A DNA stretch of 64,000 bases from Xiphophorus maculatus (Eukaryota > Chordata > Actinopteri > Cyprinodontiformes > Poeciliidae), in the NCBI RefSeq assembly GCF_002775205.1, contig NC_036443.1, positions 19,196,373-19,260,372 on the forward strand, given 5' to 3'. The first letter of the stretch is position 1; every line of letters starts with the position of its first letter. The position numbers and the translations under genes were made by a program. Below are positions 13,320 to 28,335 of this stretch, piece after piece. Under the pieces are notes generated by a model. It saw only the letters and a list, made by a program, of their open reading frames with translations. It was not told the origin of the DNA and did no database searches.

Positions 13320-14115
13320 AATGTACAGTCCAATGCAAAGTATGGATACCTATTGAACCTTTTCACGCTCTGTTAATTATAACAATGAACTTCAGTGTTT
13401 TATTAAGATTGTATACAACCAATATACTGTAATAAATAAGGTATTGCAAATGGAAGGAAATTTGAACGAATGTGAGAATGCGTGTTCTGTATTTATTCAG
13501 TGCTTTGTTGTAACACTTTTCACTGATATGACAACCGAAAATCTTTTGTGTCTCTGCCAGCTTTGCACATCCAGACGCAAAAAAAGTATTAAAGTATTTA
13601 GGCCAGAAAGATGCATTTATTTTAATCTGACCAAATCACATTCTTCCAGTCATTTGCCATTTTCCCTACATGGCTTCTAGAAGACAGGACTTCTTAAGTT
13701 TTTTTTTTTTTTTTTAAAAGTACTCTCTTCTTGTAACTTTTCCATAAAGACCATATTTGTGCAATTAAGTGCAATAATTGCCCTTTTCAACAAATTCTTC
13801 TACCTTATATATGGATATCTGCAGCTCCTCCAGAGTAACCATGTGCCACTTAGTTGATTTCATAATTAATGTTATCCACCTGTCAGCCTGCTGACATGCA
13901 GATAATGTCATTATCATCTCCATGATTATGTTCATTGTTTAATTGCTCTCCAACAAACACAAGAAGTATTGAGTCTATTTTTCATTTTCCTTCCATTTCA
14001 CAATGACCCATACCTTTGTGTTGTTTATTGAATAAAATCCTAATAAAATACATTGAAATTTGTTTGTGACTAAATGTAAAATAGTTTGTATTCTGTGTTG
14101 AAATAATCTGAAATA
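13320..14115 (-). mobile_element. Internally deleted Tc1-like transposon
   Basis: Both ends carry the inverted terminal segment of the same Tc1-like family as the copy at 4680-6240 ('tattgaaccttttcacgctc' at the left, 'aaaatacattgaaatttgtttg' at the right). Inside, transposase remnants read in reverse: 'ctgcagctcctccagagtaacc' near 13821 is the complement of the 'ggttactctggaggagctgcag' segment, and 'ctgccagctttgcacatcc' at about 13555 belongs to the C-terminal part. Roughly half of the element is missing and the frame is broken. Confidence 0.8.
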
Positions 14116-17100
14116 CTTGAGTACTCACTCATGAATAGTGCAAGTGTAGAAGCCTGAATTTTTGAGAATAACTTTAAAAATAGCATTGAAAGTAGGAAAC
14201 ATCCTTTGTTTGTTCAACCATATTGAATTTACTTGTAGGAGTTTTACTTTTGGTCTTTTCATTAAAGATGGTAATGTAATAAAGTGTATGAGCTGAAAAT
14301 TATTAATGTCTTTGTAGTCAGGTTTTAGCGATTTAAAATTGTTAATCCTGGACAGGATGTTATAAAAGAAGAATTTGTTAGAAGAGCAATGAATATGAGA
14401 AAAAAGTATGACCCAGTGTAAAACAGCATAACATCAATAAAAATAGTTACATTTATAAAATATCCTGTCATCAAATCTAAAATCCATTCCCTTTCTGAAA
14501 ATAATTTTTTCATTGTCATTATTTTTCACACCTTCTATGTTTATATAATCTATGTTTTAAGTGTCAGTGTGTCCCAACCATTGTCCTAAATATCTTCATA
14601 AATGAGGCTTCCCTGATATCTAACTGGTCTCACCGTCTGCCATCATGAGGATTAGAAAGGCTCAGGTGGGGGGTGGGAGATGATCCCTTTCTCCTCATGT
14701 TCACTCTCATTCTTAAATTTCGCCTCTCTGATCTTCTGTAGCATCAGTAAGATGACTTATCAAAGTATAATCGCCACTTAAAGGTGAACTGACCTACAGG
14801 AGCAGCAGCACCACAGAGACATAAAGTCAATCAAACATGAAATAAAAACAGTGTGTTGTAGCTTTTGTCCTGCATGTGTGTGCGTGTGTTGGCGTGGCAC
14901 ACAAACCCAGAGGCATGAGGGTGTTAAGCCTAGCATTAGCTTTGCTCAGTTTGTGTCTTTCCCTCCATCAGCAGCAGTATTATTTACATGAGTCCCAGCA
15001 GGGTGCTGCTCCTGGTCCAACACTCAGCTGCTTATTGTGCCATATTTTGACATGACAGTTTAATCAAGACCGAATGAGTTACATGCATGCAAATTCCTAC
15101 TTCGTCGAGACTGTTTAGGAAACATCAAGAGGTTATTACTGAAATTTGACAAAAACTTTGATTGTTAGATAGATTTTCCTGATTGGTTTAGGTTTCCTGG
15201 GTGTAATCTCTGAGTATTAATATTCATTTTTTAACAGTGTGCCCTTAATGACTTAATCCTCTTATGCCCTCCCAGTGCTCTTAAAAAAGAGGGTCATCCT
15301 GTGCATGTCTATGTGTGTCTGTGTATTTACAGTATGGGCTTACATGTGCTGATAAATATCATGTGAAATCGCTCACGCTCTTGACTCTAATGTGCCCTGA
15401 TACAGCCGCTGTACTCCACCCAAACACGCCGCAGCTCCGTGGCCTCTGCAAACCAGTCAGCCCCCTCTCTGCACCTCCTCTCAACCTATCACAAACACTC
15501 AATACCATGTCAGATTTATGTCAAATCACATTCAAAGTATTTATTAATGCAGGGAATACCCAGATGGGGTCTTTAAGATGTTCTTGACTGGTTTTTGTTT
15601 GTGTGTTTAAAATAATTAGCTAAATGAGCTTCTGCTTTCGATGTAGTTTGCGCATCTGCGAAACACTTTGCCTAAAACCTACAGTTATAAATTTCAGTGT
15701 TCTGCCTGTGTCAGGCATTTTGCATCCTCCTGGCTGCATTGAAGTTTTGCAGTTGTCTTGCTGGCTGGTTGAGAGTGACTGGTTGGCTTAGCGTCAGCTG
15801 CTAACCCAGCCAGGCTCAGCTCCGATTGCTCCAGATTAGGAGATGGGGCACTCTCAGAGCAACTATGATCCATATTAAAGCTGCATAAAATGAAAATTGC
15901 AAAGATTTAGTGGTGGATCATAGGCCAGAGAGAATTTAATCACCACCAGTCTGTGTGTGTGCACAATTGTGTGCAAAAGTGTATGAGTGTATATGCAGCC
16001 CTCCACATAATACATGAGCACTGGTGACATGAGGATTATTGATGTAGGCTGTATTTACTTATCAACACAGTGTTCAACAATGTTGCAGGACTGTTTTTTG
16101 TGTGCAGCAGTTTTTCTCTGCCTTCACTTTCTAAAATCATTATGATGCAAACCAAAAAAAGAGAAGAAATACTGCAGCAAATCAGTGTCTTATATTTTGG
16201 AGAAAAACGTGGGGTGTCTACAGTAAATAAAAAAAAAGGAAAGTATTTGTTCTGTGTTGGTGTTTGAGTGGGCGAGAGAAAGAGAGAGAGAGGGAATGTG
16301 TGTTTGAGCACAGCCGGGGATGATGCTGTTCTGGTGTCCTCAACACTTGTAATCTCCCTAAAGCTTTAAATACTGTTACATTGTATTCAAACGGTACTCT
16401 AGTAACTGAGAACTGGAGAAAGGTCCAAAATTTAGTCATTAAATTTCAACTTTGCAGAAAAAAGTAATAACCAGGCCCACAGGGTACGATCTATGCATTC
16501 AGACCTTCTGATCCTGTTGGTTCAGGGTCCACATCAAAGCATTATTAAATATCAATTGATGATGAAATGAAGCTATTAGTCCCAGTTCTTGGTGTGATGT
16601 CTGTGGTTTCAACAGTTAAAGACCCAGCTATCTCAAGTCTGTGCAGGCAGTAAAAAAAACACACAAAAAAACATGTAACATCCTTGAGAAGAGATGAATT
16701 TTTAAAATTCAGATAAAAATTCATTCAATAAATTCAGATTTTTTAAAAAATGTAATAAATTTTATTTTTTTTTTGTTTTTACACATAGAATGCACACATT
16801 CTCACACCAATACACAGACTGGGAGGCAACTTGGTATAAAGTGTTTTGCCCTACATCAGTATGTGGAACGGAACTTTCTGATAGCAAGACAATATTTTTC
16901 CCACTGAGCCACTTAATTTTTGATCCTGGTTGTCTTTTAACCTCACTGCCACAAGTGTTTTTCAAACATTTGAAACATTAGTTGTCATGCTTGTTTTTTG
17001 ATGACTGTTCCAGTTACGGTAGAACTGAATCTCTATCTGCATTTAGAGAAGCTTCACAGCAAGAAGCTCCTGTAGGTTCAAATGTTTTGGGCCTTTATGA

Positions 17101-19440
17101 ATCACAAAACAAAATCCATGAACCAAATAAATTAAATAAAAGGTTGTTTTCCCTTAATGAAAAAGTTAACATCACTCAATAGAAATATTTATAGTGTTGT
17201 CTGTACATAATGTGTGATAAAATCCACAAAATATTTAACTGATTAAGTCTACAGCTCCTAATTAAACCATCAAATGATGCTACATTATAATTTGGTAAGT
17301 GGTTGATTCATGAACCACTTACTGGAAAAATAGCATAAATTATCACAATCTACCAGAAAACATCTAATATATTGACAATAACATTTCAAGACACTCACAC
17401 ATAACGTGTCTGTTCTCTCAAAGGATTATTAAATTGATTTATTCTAATGATCATCTTAGCTTATCAAGTAGAAGTTTCTCTTCTAACCATTGGTGATTGC
17501 ATAGTTTAATTAACTCTGCTCAGAGTATCAATATTTAAAGTCTTTATTTCTTTATAGTCCTCTGCTAATGTGTGCTCACCTGTTTACGCTGCTGCTACAT
17601 CTGAATACACACAAGAACATGACTTAATTACAGATTTCTACTTTTTTTCATTTTTGGTGCTTCTGATGCCATTCTTCTTTCTTTCTTTCTTTTTTCATGT
17701 ATTCTCTCTTTCTTTCATCCCATATTTCTAAATCTCTCTTCAAGAGAACATTGTGTGTATCCGCATGATTGTCATACACACAAATGTGTCCCCTCCTTCA
17801 CACACACATACACATGAACAGAACGCAGACTTAGATTGAGCAGATGGTCACCGTATTCATTTTTTTTTTATCAAACTAACATTAACCATTCATTATAGAC
17901 AGCAGACTAAGCCAATCCCACATCCGCCCCCGTGCAACACGTACACACACACACATGCTCACACGCGCAGCTAATGTCCAATAATTTTGCCATTAGCTCA
18001 GTAACGGTCCCAAAATCTCGCATGCCCCTCAGTCAGTGTTGATAGTCTCTCCTTCCAGACGGTCCCGGCTCTGCTCTGACTCAATCTGTTGACATTTCTG
18101 ATTCCCCATGACTCAAATGCTTCTCCTTCCTTTCAGCTCCCCACAACAGGAATGAGGAGCATCTGACGATTCCCTCTGCCTCTCGTTCTATCCAATCCAT
18201 GTTTTTTTTTTTTTTCCTCTTCCCTTTGTTCTTTCCACATTCACTGTCTGGTTTCTTCTGGCAACTTCCCCATCAGTAGGAGACACAATCACACAATTGC
18301 TTTGCCTTCTCTTCTTTGTTTCTCCGCCGGTCTAATTTAGACCACCTCTTCGCTTCTCTGAAATAAAACAGAACCAAACTAAAACCCATTAGGTGGTAAA
18401 TCAGGTTTAATCTCTGGCTTGAAGAAAAGATGAACATTAATCCACATCTGTTCGTACAACTGTTTGCCACTCAAATTTCAGACTCCATCAGGCCCTGATG
18501 TTAAGCTGCATGCTCATGATTATGGGTATGCATGGTGGGAGGACAAAAGACAAAAGAAGTGCAATAATGCCAAGCAGACTAATATGGGCAAGCAAATCAC
18601 ATTTTTTATATGACTTTGTGCATGCTGTAAGATGATGCAATTAAATCTCCTCCATGCATTTCTTTGGCCACCTCCTGTTTGTGTGGTCTGAAGGGAGCAG
18701 GAGCTCACAACTCCAACACACTTAAGCTAATGAGAATTTTAGCTGCAGTATCAAAGTGTTGTGAATTAGTGTTTCTTAGTCATTCAATGGACATCAATTG
18801 CACACACAAGCCTAGAAACTTGAAGGCCTTAATCAGCTCCCTTTATGAAACTCCACCAACCATGCACTCAGACATTTAATATTATAATTCCACATCTTAA
18901 TTTGATTAACATTTTTCTTTTATACAATTATTCATATACATATTTTACTCTCTGGGCCTGGTCTAGTTAAAGTGGTATCACACACTCATTTATCTGGTTT
19001 CCCTTTTGTTAGATTTTATTTTACTTTCATGTTTTACATTTGTTTTTTTGTTGTTGTTTTTTTTCCAGTATTTGGTTAGGTCTGAGCACCAAAAGTCCTC
19101 TGTTACGTTGAAAAAAAACAACAATGTCCAAACTTTATTAAAACTGACAAGTTGCAGCATGTTATACATGTGAGGGATAGTTTCTAGCCCTCTGCTGATA
19201 TGTTGATTTTCTACAAAATGAAATGAAAGCTACACCTCAAATCTTTACTACAAAAGTGCACCATTAACTAGGGTCAGGGGTTAAGACGGAAATTGAAAGA
19301 AACATTGCAAGCAAATTAATTATTGCAATTTTGATGATTGTGATAATAAAAAATTAAAAATGCTGCTTTTCAAAAAAATATAAATAAGATAAGATAAAGA
19401 TATTATATTAATAAGATAAATAAAAATTTATATTTTAAAC
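14116..19440. other. Non-coding stretch
   Basis: No gene can be supported. The DNA is AT-rich with poly-T/poly-A runs, CA and GT stretches, and CT-rich sequence around 17670-18240. Two blocks look less decayed than their surroundings (about 14900-15080 and 15760-15860) but carry no decisive motif. Confidence 0.45.
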
Positions 19441-19451
19441 AAAATATCATT

Positions 19452-19530
19452 CTACTGAAAAGTTCATAGAAATGAACTTTTCAGTAGTTCATAGAAAATG
19501 AACTACTGAAGGAGACCTGGTTGGGTCTCC
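19452..19530. repeat. Chain of three short-loop inverted repeats
   Basis: Arms 19452-19467 and 19472-19487 are a perfect 16-bp inverted repeat with a 4-base loop. The second arm is reused: 19480-19492 pairs perfectly with 19498-19510 across a 5-base loop. Directly after it, 19511-19517 pairs with 19524-19530. The first two share the sequence TTCATAGAAA at the turn, suggesting serial template switching during replication. Confidence 0.85.
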
Positions 19531-19640
19531 TTTTGCATGAATTACTGCACCAGTGCAGACAGTCAATCTACAGTTTTGCTGAGATGTAATGAAAGACCAA
19601 CTTACTTTGATAGCAGCCTTCAAGTCAAAGCATACTCCCC
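19513..19640 (-). mobile_element. Fragment of another Tc1-like transposon
   Basis: The run 'ctccttttgcatgaattact' and the following 'gctgagatgtaatg' and 'ctttgatagcagccttcaa' resemble, in reverse orientation, the transposase region of a second teleost Tc1-like subfamily. Only about 130 bp are recognisable. No ends were found. Confidence 0.5.
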
Positions 19641-19737
19641 TTCCAGAATTCTAATTTTGCTTTGGTGTGTTCGTATACACTTCCTGCTTTTTTGCACAAA
19701 TAAAATAAAAAATTCCCATTATGTGCCAATTTCAGGG

Positions 19738-19770
19738 TTAGCCCTAACATTGGGCTGATGTTAGGGCTAA
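19738..19770. repeat. 13-bp inverted repeat with 7-base loop
   Basis: 19738-19750 and 19758-19770 are perfect inverted copies (ttagccctaacat). A second, outer pair, tcagggtt (19732-19739) and aaccctga (19783-19790), encloses it. No poly-U run, gene end or other functional context is present. Confidence 0.85.
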
Positions 19771-20264
19771 TCCTTAAGATTAAACCCTGATTCCAGTTAT
19801 CTTTTCACTTTCCAAGCAAAGGGTAGAAGACCAATTTTCCTTAGTGCCTGCGATTTTTTTTTTTCATTTGAAGCAACCCCTTACGATTTGATAATGACTC
19901 CTAGGTAGTCATTTTTAAAAAGGAATGTCAACCAGGTGACTGAAGAATTTAAAAATAGACATGGTAGAATGACAAACAAACCAGATCTTCTGCATGGGAT
20001 TTATTTGCATGGAGCCACTGCAATTCTGAACAGCCTCTTAAAGTGGAAGTTTTAGAGACTGGCCTGTAGAAACAGATTATTTTTATCATAGGAAATAAAA
20101 AGAAATGTATGCAGTAAAAACTGCATTCCCTGATTTATACATTTTAGATTTTATGTGCCAAATAATTTGAACAGACTCCAGACTTCCCAAACCAGTACTT
20201 TGATGCCTTGCAATATTGTTTTCATAACACTGAACACAAATGTTAGTGTGTTGCATCAGGCCTT

Positions 20265-20545
20265 CATATGATAGACCAACACAAAATAGTGCACAAATGT
20301 GAAGATGAAATAATTCATGGTTTTCAATTGTTGAAAAATAAAAATCTGAAAAGCATAGTATCAATATGCAATCAGCTCTCTTAAAATCCATTGAGATCAA
20401 CTGTCTTCAGAAGTCATCTAATTACTAAGCTACATCCATCCCATGTGTAATTTGACATCAGCCTGAACACAACATTCTCACTGTGGAATGGTGTTGGCAG
20501 CATCATGCTGTGGGGATGCTTTTCGTTAGCAGGGTGCTGCGATAT
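20265..20545 (+). mobile_element. Tc1-like transposon fragment
   Basis: The segments 'gatagaccaacacaaaatag', 'ggcagcatcatgctgtgggg' and 'cagaagtcatctaattacta' occur in the order expected for the family seen at 4680, but most of the transposase region between them is gone and the right end is missing. Confidence 0.75.
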
Positions 20546-21189
20546 GAGAATACTTGGCAACATTTGAAAACCATCTGAACTTGCAAATAAAAAAAGTAGT
20601 TCATATGAATGCATAGTACATAAAATCACGTTAACATATTTTAACGTTTGTGGTTTTACCATATGCGCTGCACAATAATCAACCATTTAAAAGTCCTTCT
20701 GTCAGGTTACTCATCACCACCAGAGCTTTGCTGAAGGAAATTCTGCTGTTCTATCCAAGCAACGTCTTTATATATTTGATTCAGATGATACCAGGAACAG
20801 GAGCCACTATCGCACTGTATGTGCAGTAATCTGAGCTCTGTTATGTGTTTTGGCATGTTAATTGTCCATTCGCATGTTAGTGCATGCAAATCTATTTAGT
20901 ACGGTCCAGAAAGACAGGGCAAACTTCCAGAAATTCCTGTTCTTGTGCTATCTCTGGCTTATATGGTGCATATTAAAATCACATAGCAAATCCTTGAAAA
21001 AAAAACTTAATTAGAACGCTTATATGTGGTAAAATTAAAAGAAATTTCCATTTTGTATTAAATCGTCATTAAATAATGTCTACTACAAATGAGTAAATAC
21101 GAAACAGATTCATCTAAACCACCCTCCCACTCTAAATACTTGTACAACACTTCACTAAATACATCACCAGGCCAATCTCCATCTTCCTT

Positions 21190-21440
21190 TTGTCTCTTTT
21201 CCATCCAGCACCTCCTCTGTCAGACAGCCCGGTGTCCTAAAACTGTCCTTAATGACTTAATCTATTGGGCGACAGCACTCCAGAGAGGCTGGTGAGCGAG
21301 GATGGTCTCTCTGCGCGCTGTAAGGGGATTGCTGTAATTACTGGGATCTGTGCACCGTATTTATCTTTTCAAGGGATGGGTGATCCTGCCATAAAAAGCC
21401 CAACATTTGGCAGTTAACTAATGCACACCATTAGATTGAT
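21190..21440. promoter_or_regulatory. Candidate conserved non-coding enhancer
   Basis: This repeat-free block contains TGTAATTACTGGGATCTG near 21332, TTTATCTTTTCAAGG near 21360, and several ATTA cores including CCATTAGATTGATTG near 21429. The mix of homeodomain, GATA-like and K50-type (GGATC/GGATT) cores fits a developmental enhancer. Conservation was not testable here. Confidence 0.3.
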
Positions 21441-22284
21441 TGTGCTGGATTTGTGTTTGTGAGTGTATGTGTGTCCCATATTTTTCCTTTTGCTGCCACA
21501 CGCTGAGATGTGTGTTAAATAATGCTTGGTTGTTCTCTGTAATCCTGATTAAATGGGGGTTAATGTGTGTCTGTTCAACTTTTTCACTGATTCCACAACC
21601 ATGACCTTCCATGGCTAAACAGTTTGTTGAGATGAACAGGCTTACGAGCTACAATAAAATATAGGGAGCCGTAGAAAGAGCAGGCAGAGTACTGAAGCTC
21701 AGAGAACATCAGTGGCTTTGTTGTTTTCAGAGGTGTTGCCGGAGCCGTTTTACTCCTGCACACGCCCCAGGGTTTAATTGTCTGTACTGCAGTAAAATTC
21801 CTGATCAAATTTTAACAAAACATTGTGATTTCCAACAACAATTTGCCTAAAGATTCACTTTAAAAGATAATAAATGTCTGATTGCTCAGATGGAGGATAT
21901 AAAAAAAACTGAGTGGCGCAGAGCACAATTGTAATCAGGTAGAATTGTGAAGCATACAATTAAAGGAACATTGCACATATCCGTATTAGGAAGTCAGAGG
22001 CATGCAAAAAATAAAAATAAAGACTTTAAATGAAAATATGGTTTTAAAAATGTATCATGTTACTGAAAAGAGACTTGAAAGCTGTAATTATTCACAAAAT
22101 TATCAGGAAAAGCATATATTATTTTCTTTACAGGAATATTGTTTCTAGTAATCTTCAAGTAAATTCATTGACAGTAATGTTTTGTCTGGCCCAGCCAGAG
22201 CTCTGGCTCGATCACTGGTGGGATGTGAATATTTTTGGGCTTGTCTGTAAATAAACTAATACTCCAAATTGCACTAAACACATC

Positions 22285-22345
22285 ACAACCATGATTAAAC
22301 CCAGTGGTGAGAGTATCATGCTGTGGGAACGCTTTTCTTCACCAA
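22285..22345 (+). mobile_element. Short Tc1-like fragment
   Basis: About 60 bp including 'gtggtgagagtatcatgctg' and 'gaacgcttttcttcaccaag' match the central transposase part of the family at 4680. No ends are visible. Confidence 0.6.
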
Positions 22346-22429
22346 GAGAACATATATAAATATATTTTTCAATCAGGACTTCAAATATAGTCAGATCTTG
22401 TCTTCTGTCTGACAACACCCATTGCATGT

Positions 22430-25020
<2,591 letters not shown>

Positions 25021-25689
25021 CAGTTGTAAAAATAGTACATTTAGTGACTATTTGTTTGAGAGTCTTGCTTAAGTCTATCTTAAGTTATCTGTGCCGTTAT
25101 TCTCACTCTAGAAACTCAATTTTGTATTTCCAGAAAGAGGATAGTTAAAATTATTGTATTTTTGTATTAAATAGAAGTTGTGAGATAATATTGTTTATTT
25201 TAGCTCAGTTATTTAACAGCATGTGAACCCCTTCTTTCCATCAATTATCATACACTGAGAATCTCATACCAACCGAGTCTTGTTGTCAAAACTGCAAAAG
25301 TACATTTACTAAAATGTTCACAGATTTATCTAATTTTTAAAGCCATATTTAATCCAAATGATTGAAATTGTCATAGTTCTATAACCACAAGCAGTCCATC
25401 TAAATGCAATTTATAAAAAAATTTAAAAAAACATGCCTTTGATAGATGTTAGATTTACAAAGTATTATAATTAGATTTTCCTTGTTTCTGGCCAACAATA
25501 GTGTTATTTACCGTGGATCTGACTGAGGCCCATTTGGGAGCAGTTCAAATTTAAAGCCGTGCCAATCTACTCATTTTTTTTCCCTCCACCCCATCTCCAC
25601 CACTCCACCAGCCATCCACTTCCCTCACTCACTCTGGACTCTTTTTTTCTTCTTTTTTATAAAATTTGCTTATGTCCCAATAGATGGAG

Positions 25690-25900
25690 ATGTGAAATAT
25701 TTAAACACACTTTGTTGTTTGGGGACGATGCACTTCAGCAGATGGGCCGTAGCTGCACAGACCCCCAATGTATGCAAATCTCCATACAAAGCAGCCCAGG
25801 ATGTTTTCAATATAACACAAGTGCCTCGGGCCTTGTTTTAATCCCTCTTTACCCGCAGCCAAAGCGCTGTTTCATCCAGTCAAACGCCTTAAGCGCTATG
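25690..25900. promoter_or_regulatory. Candidate enhancer with octamer motif
   Basis: This repeat-free block contains a perfect POU octamer ATGCAAAT (25772-25779), an AATATTTAAACA motif near 25698, and a CAGCAGATGG E-box near 25737. A 152-codon open frame crosses it (25559-26017) but has low-complexity ends, no family resemblance and a poly-A run inside, so I read the block as non-coding. Regulatory function is inference. Confidence 0.25.
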
Positions 25901-26447
25901 TCAACTTGGACATCTGGCCACATAACTGAACCAAAAAAAAAAAAAACAAGGTGTGCATGTGCATTAGGAAAAAGAGCAAGAAACCAAGGGAAATGTAATA
26001 GGGTAAATGCTATCTAGCCACAATATCTAGAAATAAAGCTACTGCTTGTGTTTTTAGCAAGAGAGAGCATAGAAGGACTGGTCTATGGAGTGTCTTTGCC
26101 TTCCACACCAGGGGAAACAGGTGCCAGTGTTGCTTTCTTCATTGTCTCTTAACTTGTTTTGCTGTTTTCTCACTTGTTTCTCTCACCCCCACCCTCTAGG
26201 AATAGGTTACCGCAATCTCACGCAGAAGCAAACACATGCAAATATGTGTGTGTGCAGATGCACCAAAAGACACACACTCGCATACACACCCCCGCCCAAT
26301 GGCTGTGCACACACATGTGACACACTCACACGTAGATGCTGCCTGCAGACTTTCTGGTCAGACTACTGATTTCTGCCGTTGTGACATCTGAAGGGCGCTA
26401 CAGCACAGCCAGACACCTGGATACACATGGCATCCTTCACTACTGTG

Positions 26448-26515
26448 TGTCAAGGTGTGTGTGTGTGTGGGGGGGGGGGGAGGGGGGGCGTGTGTGCGTG
26501 TGTGAGAAAGAGAAA
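26448..26515. repeat. GT repeat with G-run (possible quadruplex)
   Basis: A GTGTGT tract runs into a block of about 13 G, one A and 7 G, then returns to GTGTGCGTG. The strand asymmetry would allow a G-quadruplex. Sequence length here is likely uncertain. Confidence 0.8.
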
Positions 26516-27384
26516 AAAGGGATAGATGAGGGGGGAAGTTAACGCAGCACCTCCTGAGGCAAACTCATGAGCTTTTCCTGGATGGACCACAAGTTCAGGT
26601 GCTTATGGCTGTGCTATATGTCCTCATTGACCCACATGATGCCGAATGCACATAGACAGGTATGTGCTGCACACCAGCATGTGTGTTCTGCCAGATCCAG
26701 GGATTCACCCAGGAAAATGAAGTCATCATGATATCTGATGGTGGAAATTCTGGTCAGTATTAGGCATGGGTTATTTAGGTTCCACTTTCAATTTAAGTAA
26801 AGTAAACCATCAGCAAAATCAGATATATATGTAAATACAATGTGTGAAAGACAATAGAGTTCATTCTTATGGAGCTAAAACACTTGGAGAAATAAATCCT
26901 ACAAAGTTTTTGAGTGTGGTCCCTTAAAGGTTCCTTGGTCAATAGAATATCTTAAAAATGTAAATTTAATTGAAACGTGGGCATTTCGGGATTAATGGAA
27001 ATATGTTTCTTTCAGTGGTTACAATGGTACAATCAAATTTTTACTGTGTGATTTTATGTGAGAAGAACTCCAAAGTATGGGTAAAGTTTTTAATTTTTTT
27101 TAATTTTATTTAATTTTATTTTTTTCAACAAATCGGGCATACAGAAAAATTAACTTTGTTTTATTTACTTAATAGAACAATTTCTGTGGAAATTGCAGCT
27201 GAAAGGTTTTTGGTGCCTGCCTGTAGCTACGCACATCCAACTAGTCACTGATTTTTTTTAACAAAATAGTACTCCCTCAGATTTTTAGTTAGTTTTATCC
27301 ATGGACATTGACAGAGCACATAAATATGATTTTATCTAAATTGTTCCATTGTAGCTCTGGCTTTATATTTTGCGTTGACCTGCT

Positions 27385-28335
27385 TAAATATGAACCTTTG
27401 CTCCCCCCCCACTCAAGGCCACTCCAGCCTTTAATGGGTTTTATTCCAGGATTTCCCTTTACTTAGCTCTATGCATCTTCCCATCAGCTCTGGCCAGCTT
27501 TCATTTTCCTCCTGAATAAAGTCACCCCTATCACATTTGCATCTTATTTCACAATAAGGGTGCTTTCTTCGGAGTGTCAGTTTTATAACAAACACTATCC
27601 ATTGGATATAGTCCAAAAACTTTCATCTGACCAAAACCCTTTCTTTCATATGTCCGTTGTGTGCTCCGTGTGGTTTGTAGAAATCCGCAAAAGAGGACCT
27701 CGGATGGCTTTCATTTAACATTGACTTAAATGTTAAATAAACATTTACATTTAAATGGGTTTAATGGGAGAGCCATGAACCTGGCTCTCCCATTAAAGCC
27801 AGGTTCATGGAGTGCAGTATTAATAGCGATTCTGTTTACAGATTTTCCCAACTGAGTTATGGATATCTGCAGCTTCTCCAAAGTTGCAATGGGCCTTCTA
27901 AACACTTCCATGATAAAAGCTCTCTTGCATTTCTGCCATAATTCTTCTACTTTCAGATCAAAAAATAAATAATGATGTGCTTAACAACCTAACTCTGCTT
28001 TAAGCTTATATTCAACTGAAATTTTTGAGGAACTCTGTTCCTTTGTCTTCATGATTCTGTTTGTTTATTTATGTTCCCTACCAAACCTCGGAGAAGCAAT
28101 AGCTTCTGAATTTATACTAAAATAAGGAATACACAAAACTGATAACCACTACTAATCAGGTGGCTTCTAAAGAAATTAATTTCTTTGTTTTTTATTTAGG
28201 GTTACTAGAGAAAAGGGGGTTGAATTCAAATGCACACCACACTTTTATGACTTTTGCTTTTAAAAACTTTAAAAACCATGAGATATCAAATAAAACCCTA
28301 ATAAAAATATTTGAGGTATGTCAGTGTAGAGAGAA
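27385..28335 (-). mobile_element. Decayed Tc1-like transposon, minus orientation
   Basis: In reverse orientation the usual order can be followed: 'atgcatcttcccatcagctc' (27471), 'tttcatctgaccaaaaccct' (27622), 'ctgcagcttctccaaagttg' (27869), and at the right end 'aaagggggttgaattcaaatg' (28213) leading into the terminal segment near 28250-28320. The frame is interrupted throughout. It contains the overlapping hairpins listed at 27761-27810. Confidence 0.75.
27761..27810. repeat. Two overlapping, mutually exclusive hairpins
   Basis: 27761-27775 and 27782-27796 form a perfect 15-bp inverted repeat with a 6-base loop. 27773-27786 and 27797-27810 form a perfect 14-bp inverted repeat that uses the loop and right arm of the first. 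The two foldings exclude each other. It lies inside a dead transposon, so a replication accident is more likely than a switch. Confidence 0.9.

Noticed and set aside
25559..26017. 152-codon open frame
   Set aside because: Low-complexity start, poly-Lys from a poly-A run, no recognisable domain; better read as non-coding with motifs.
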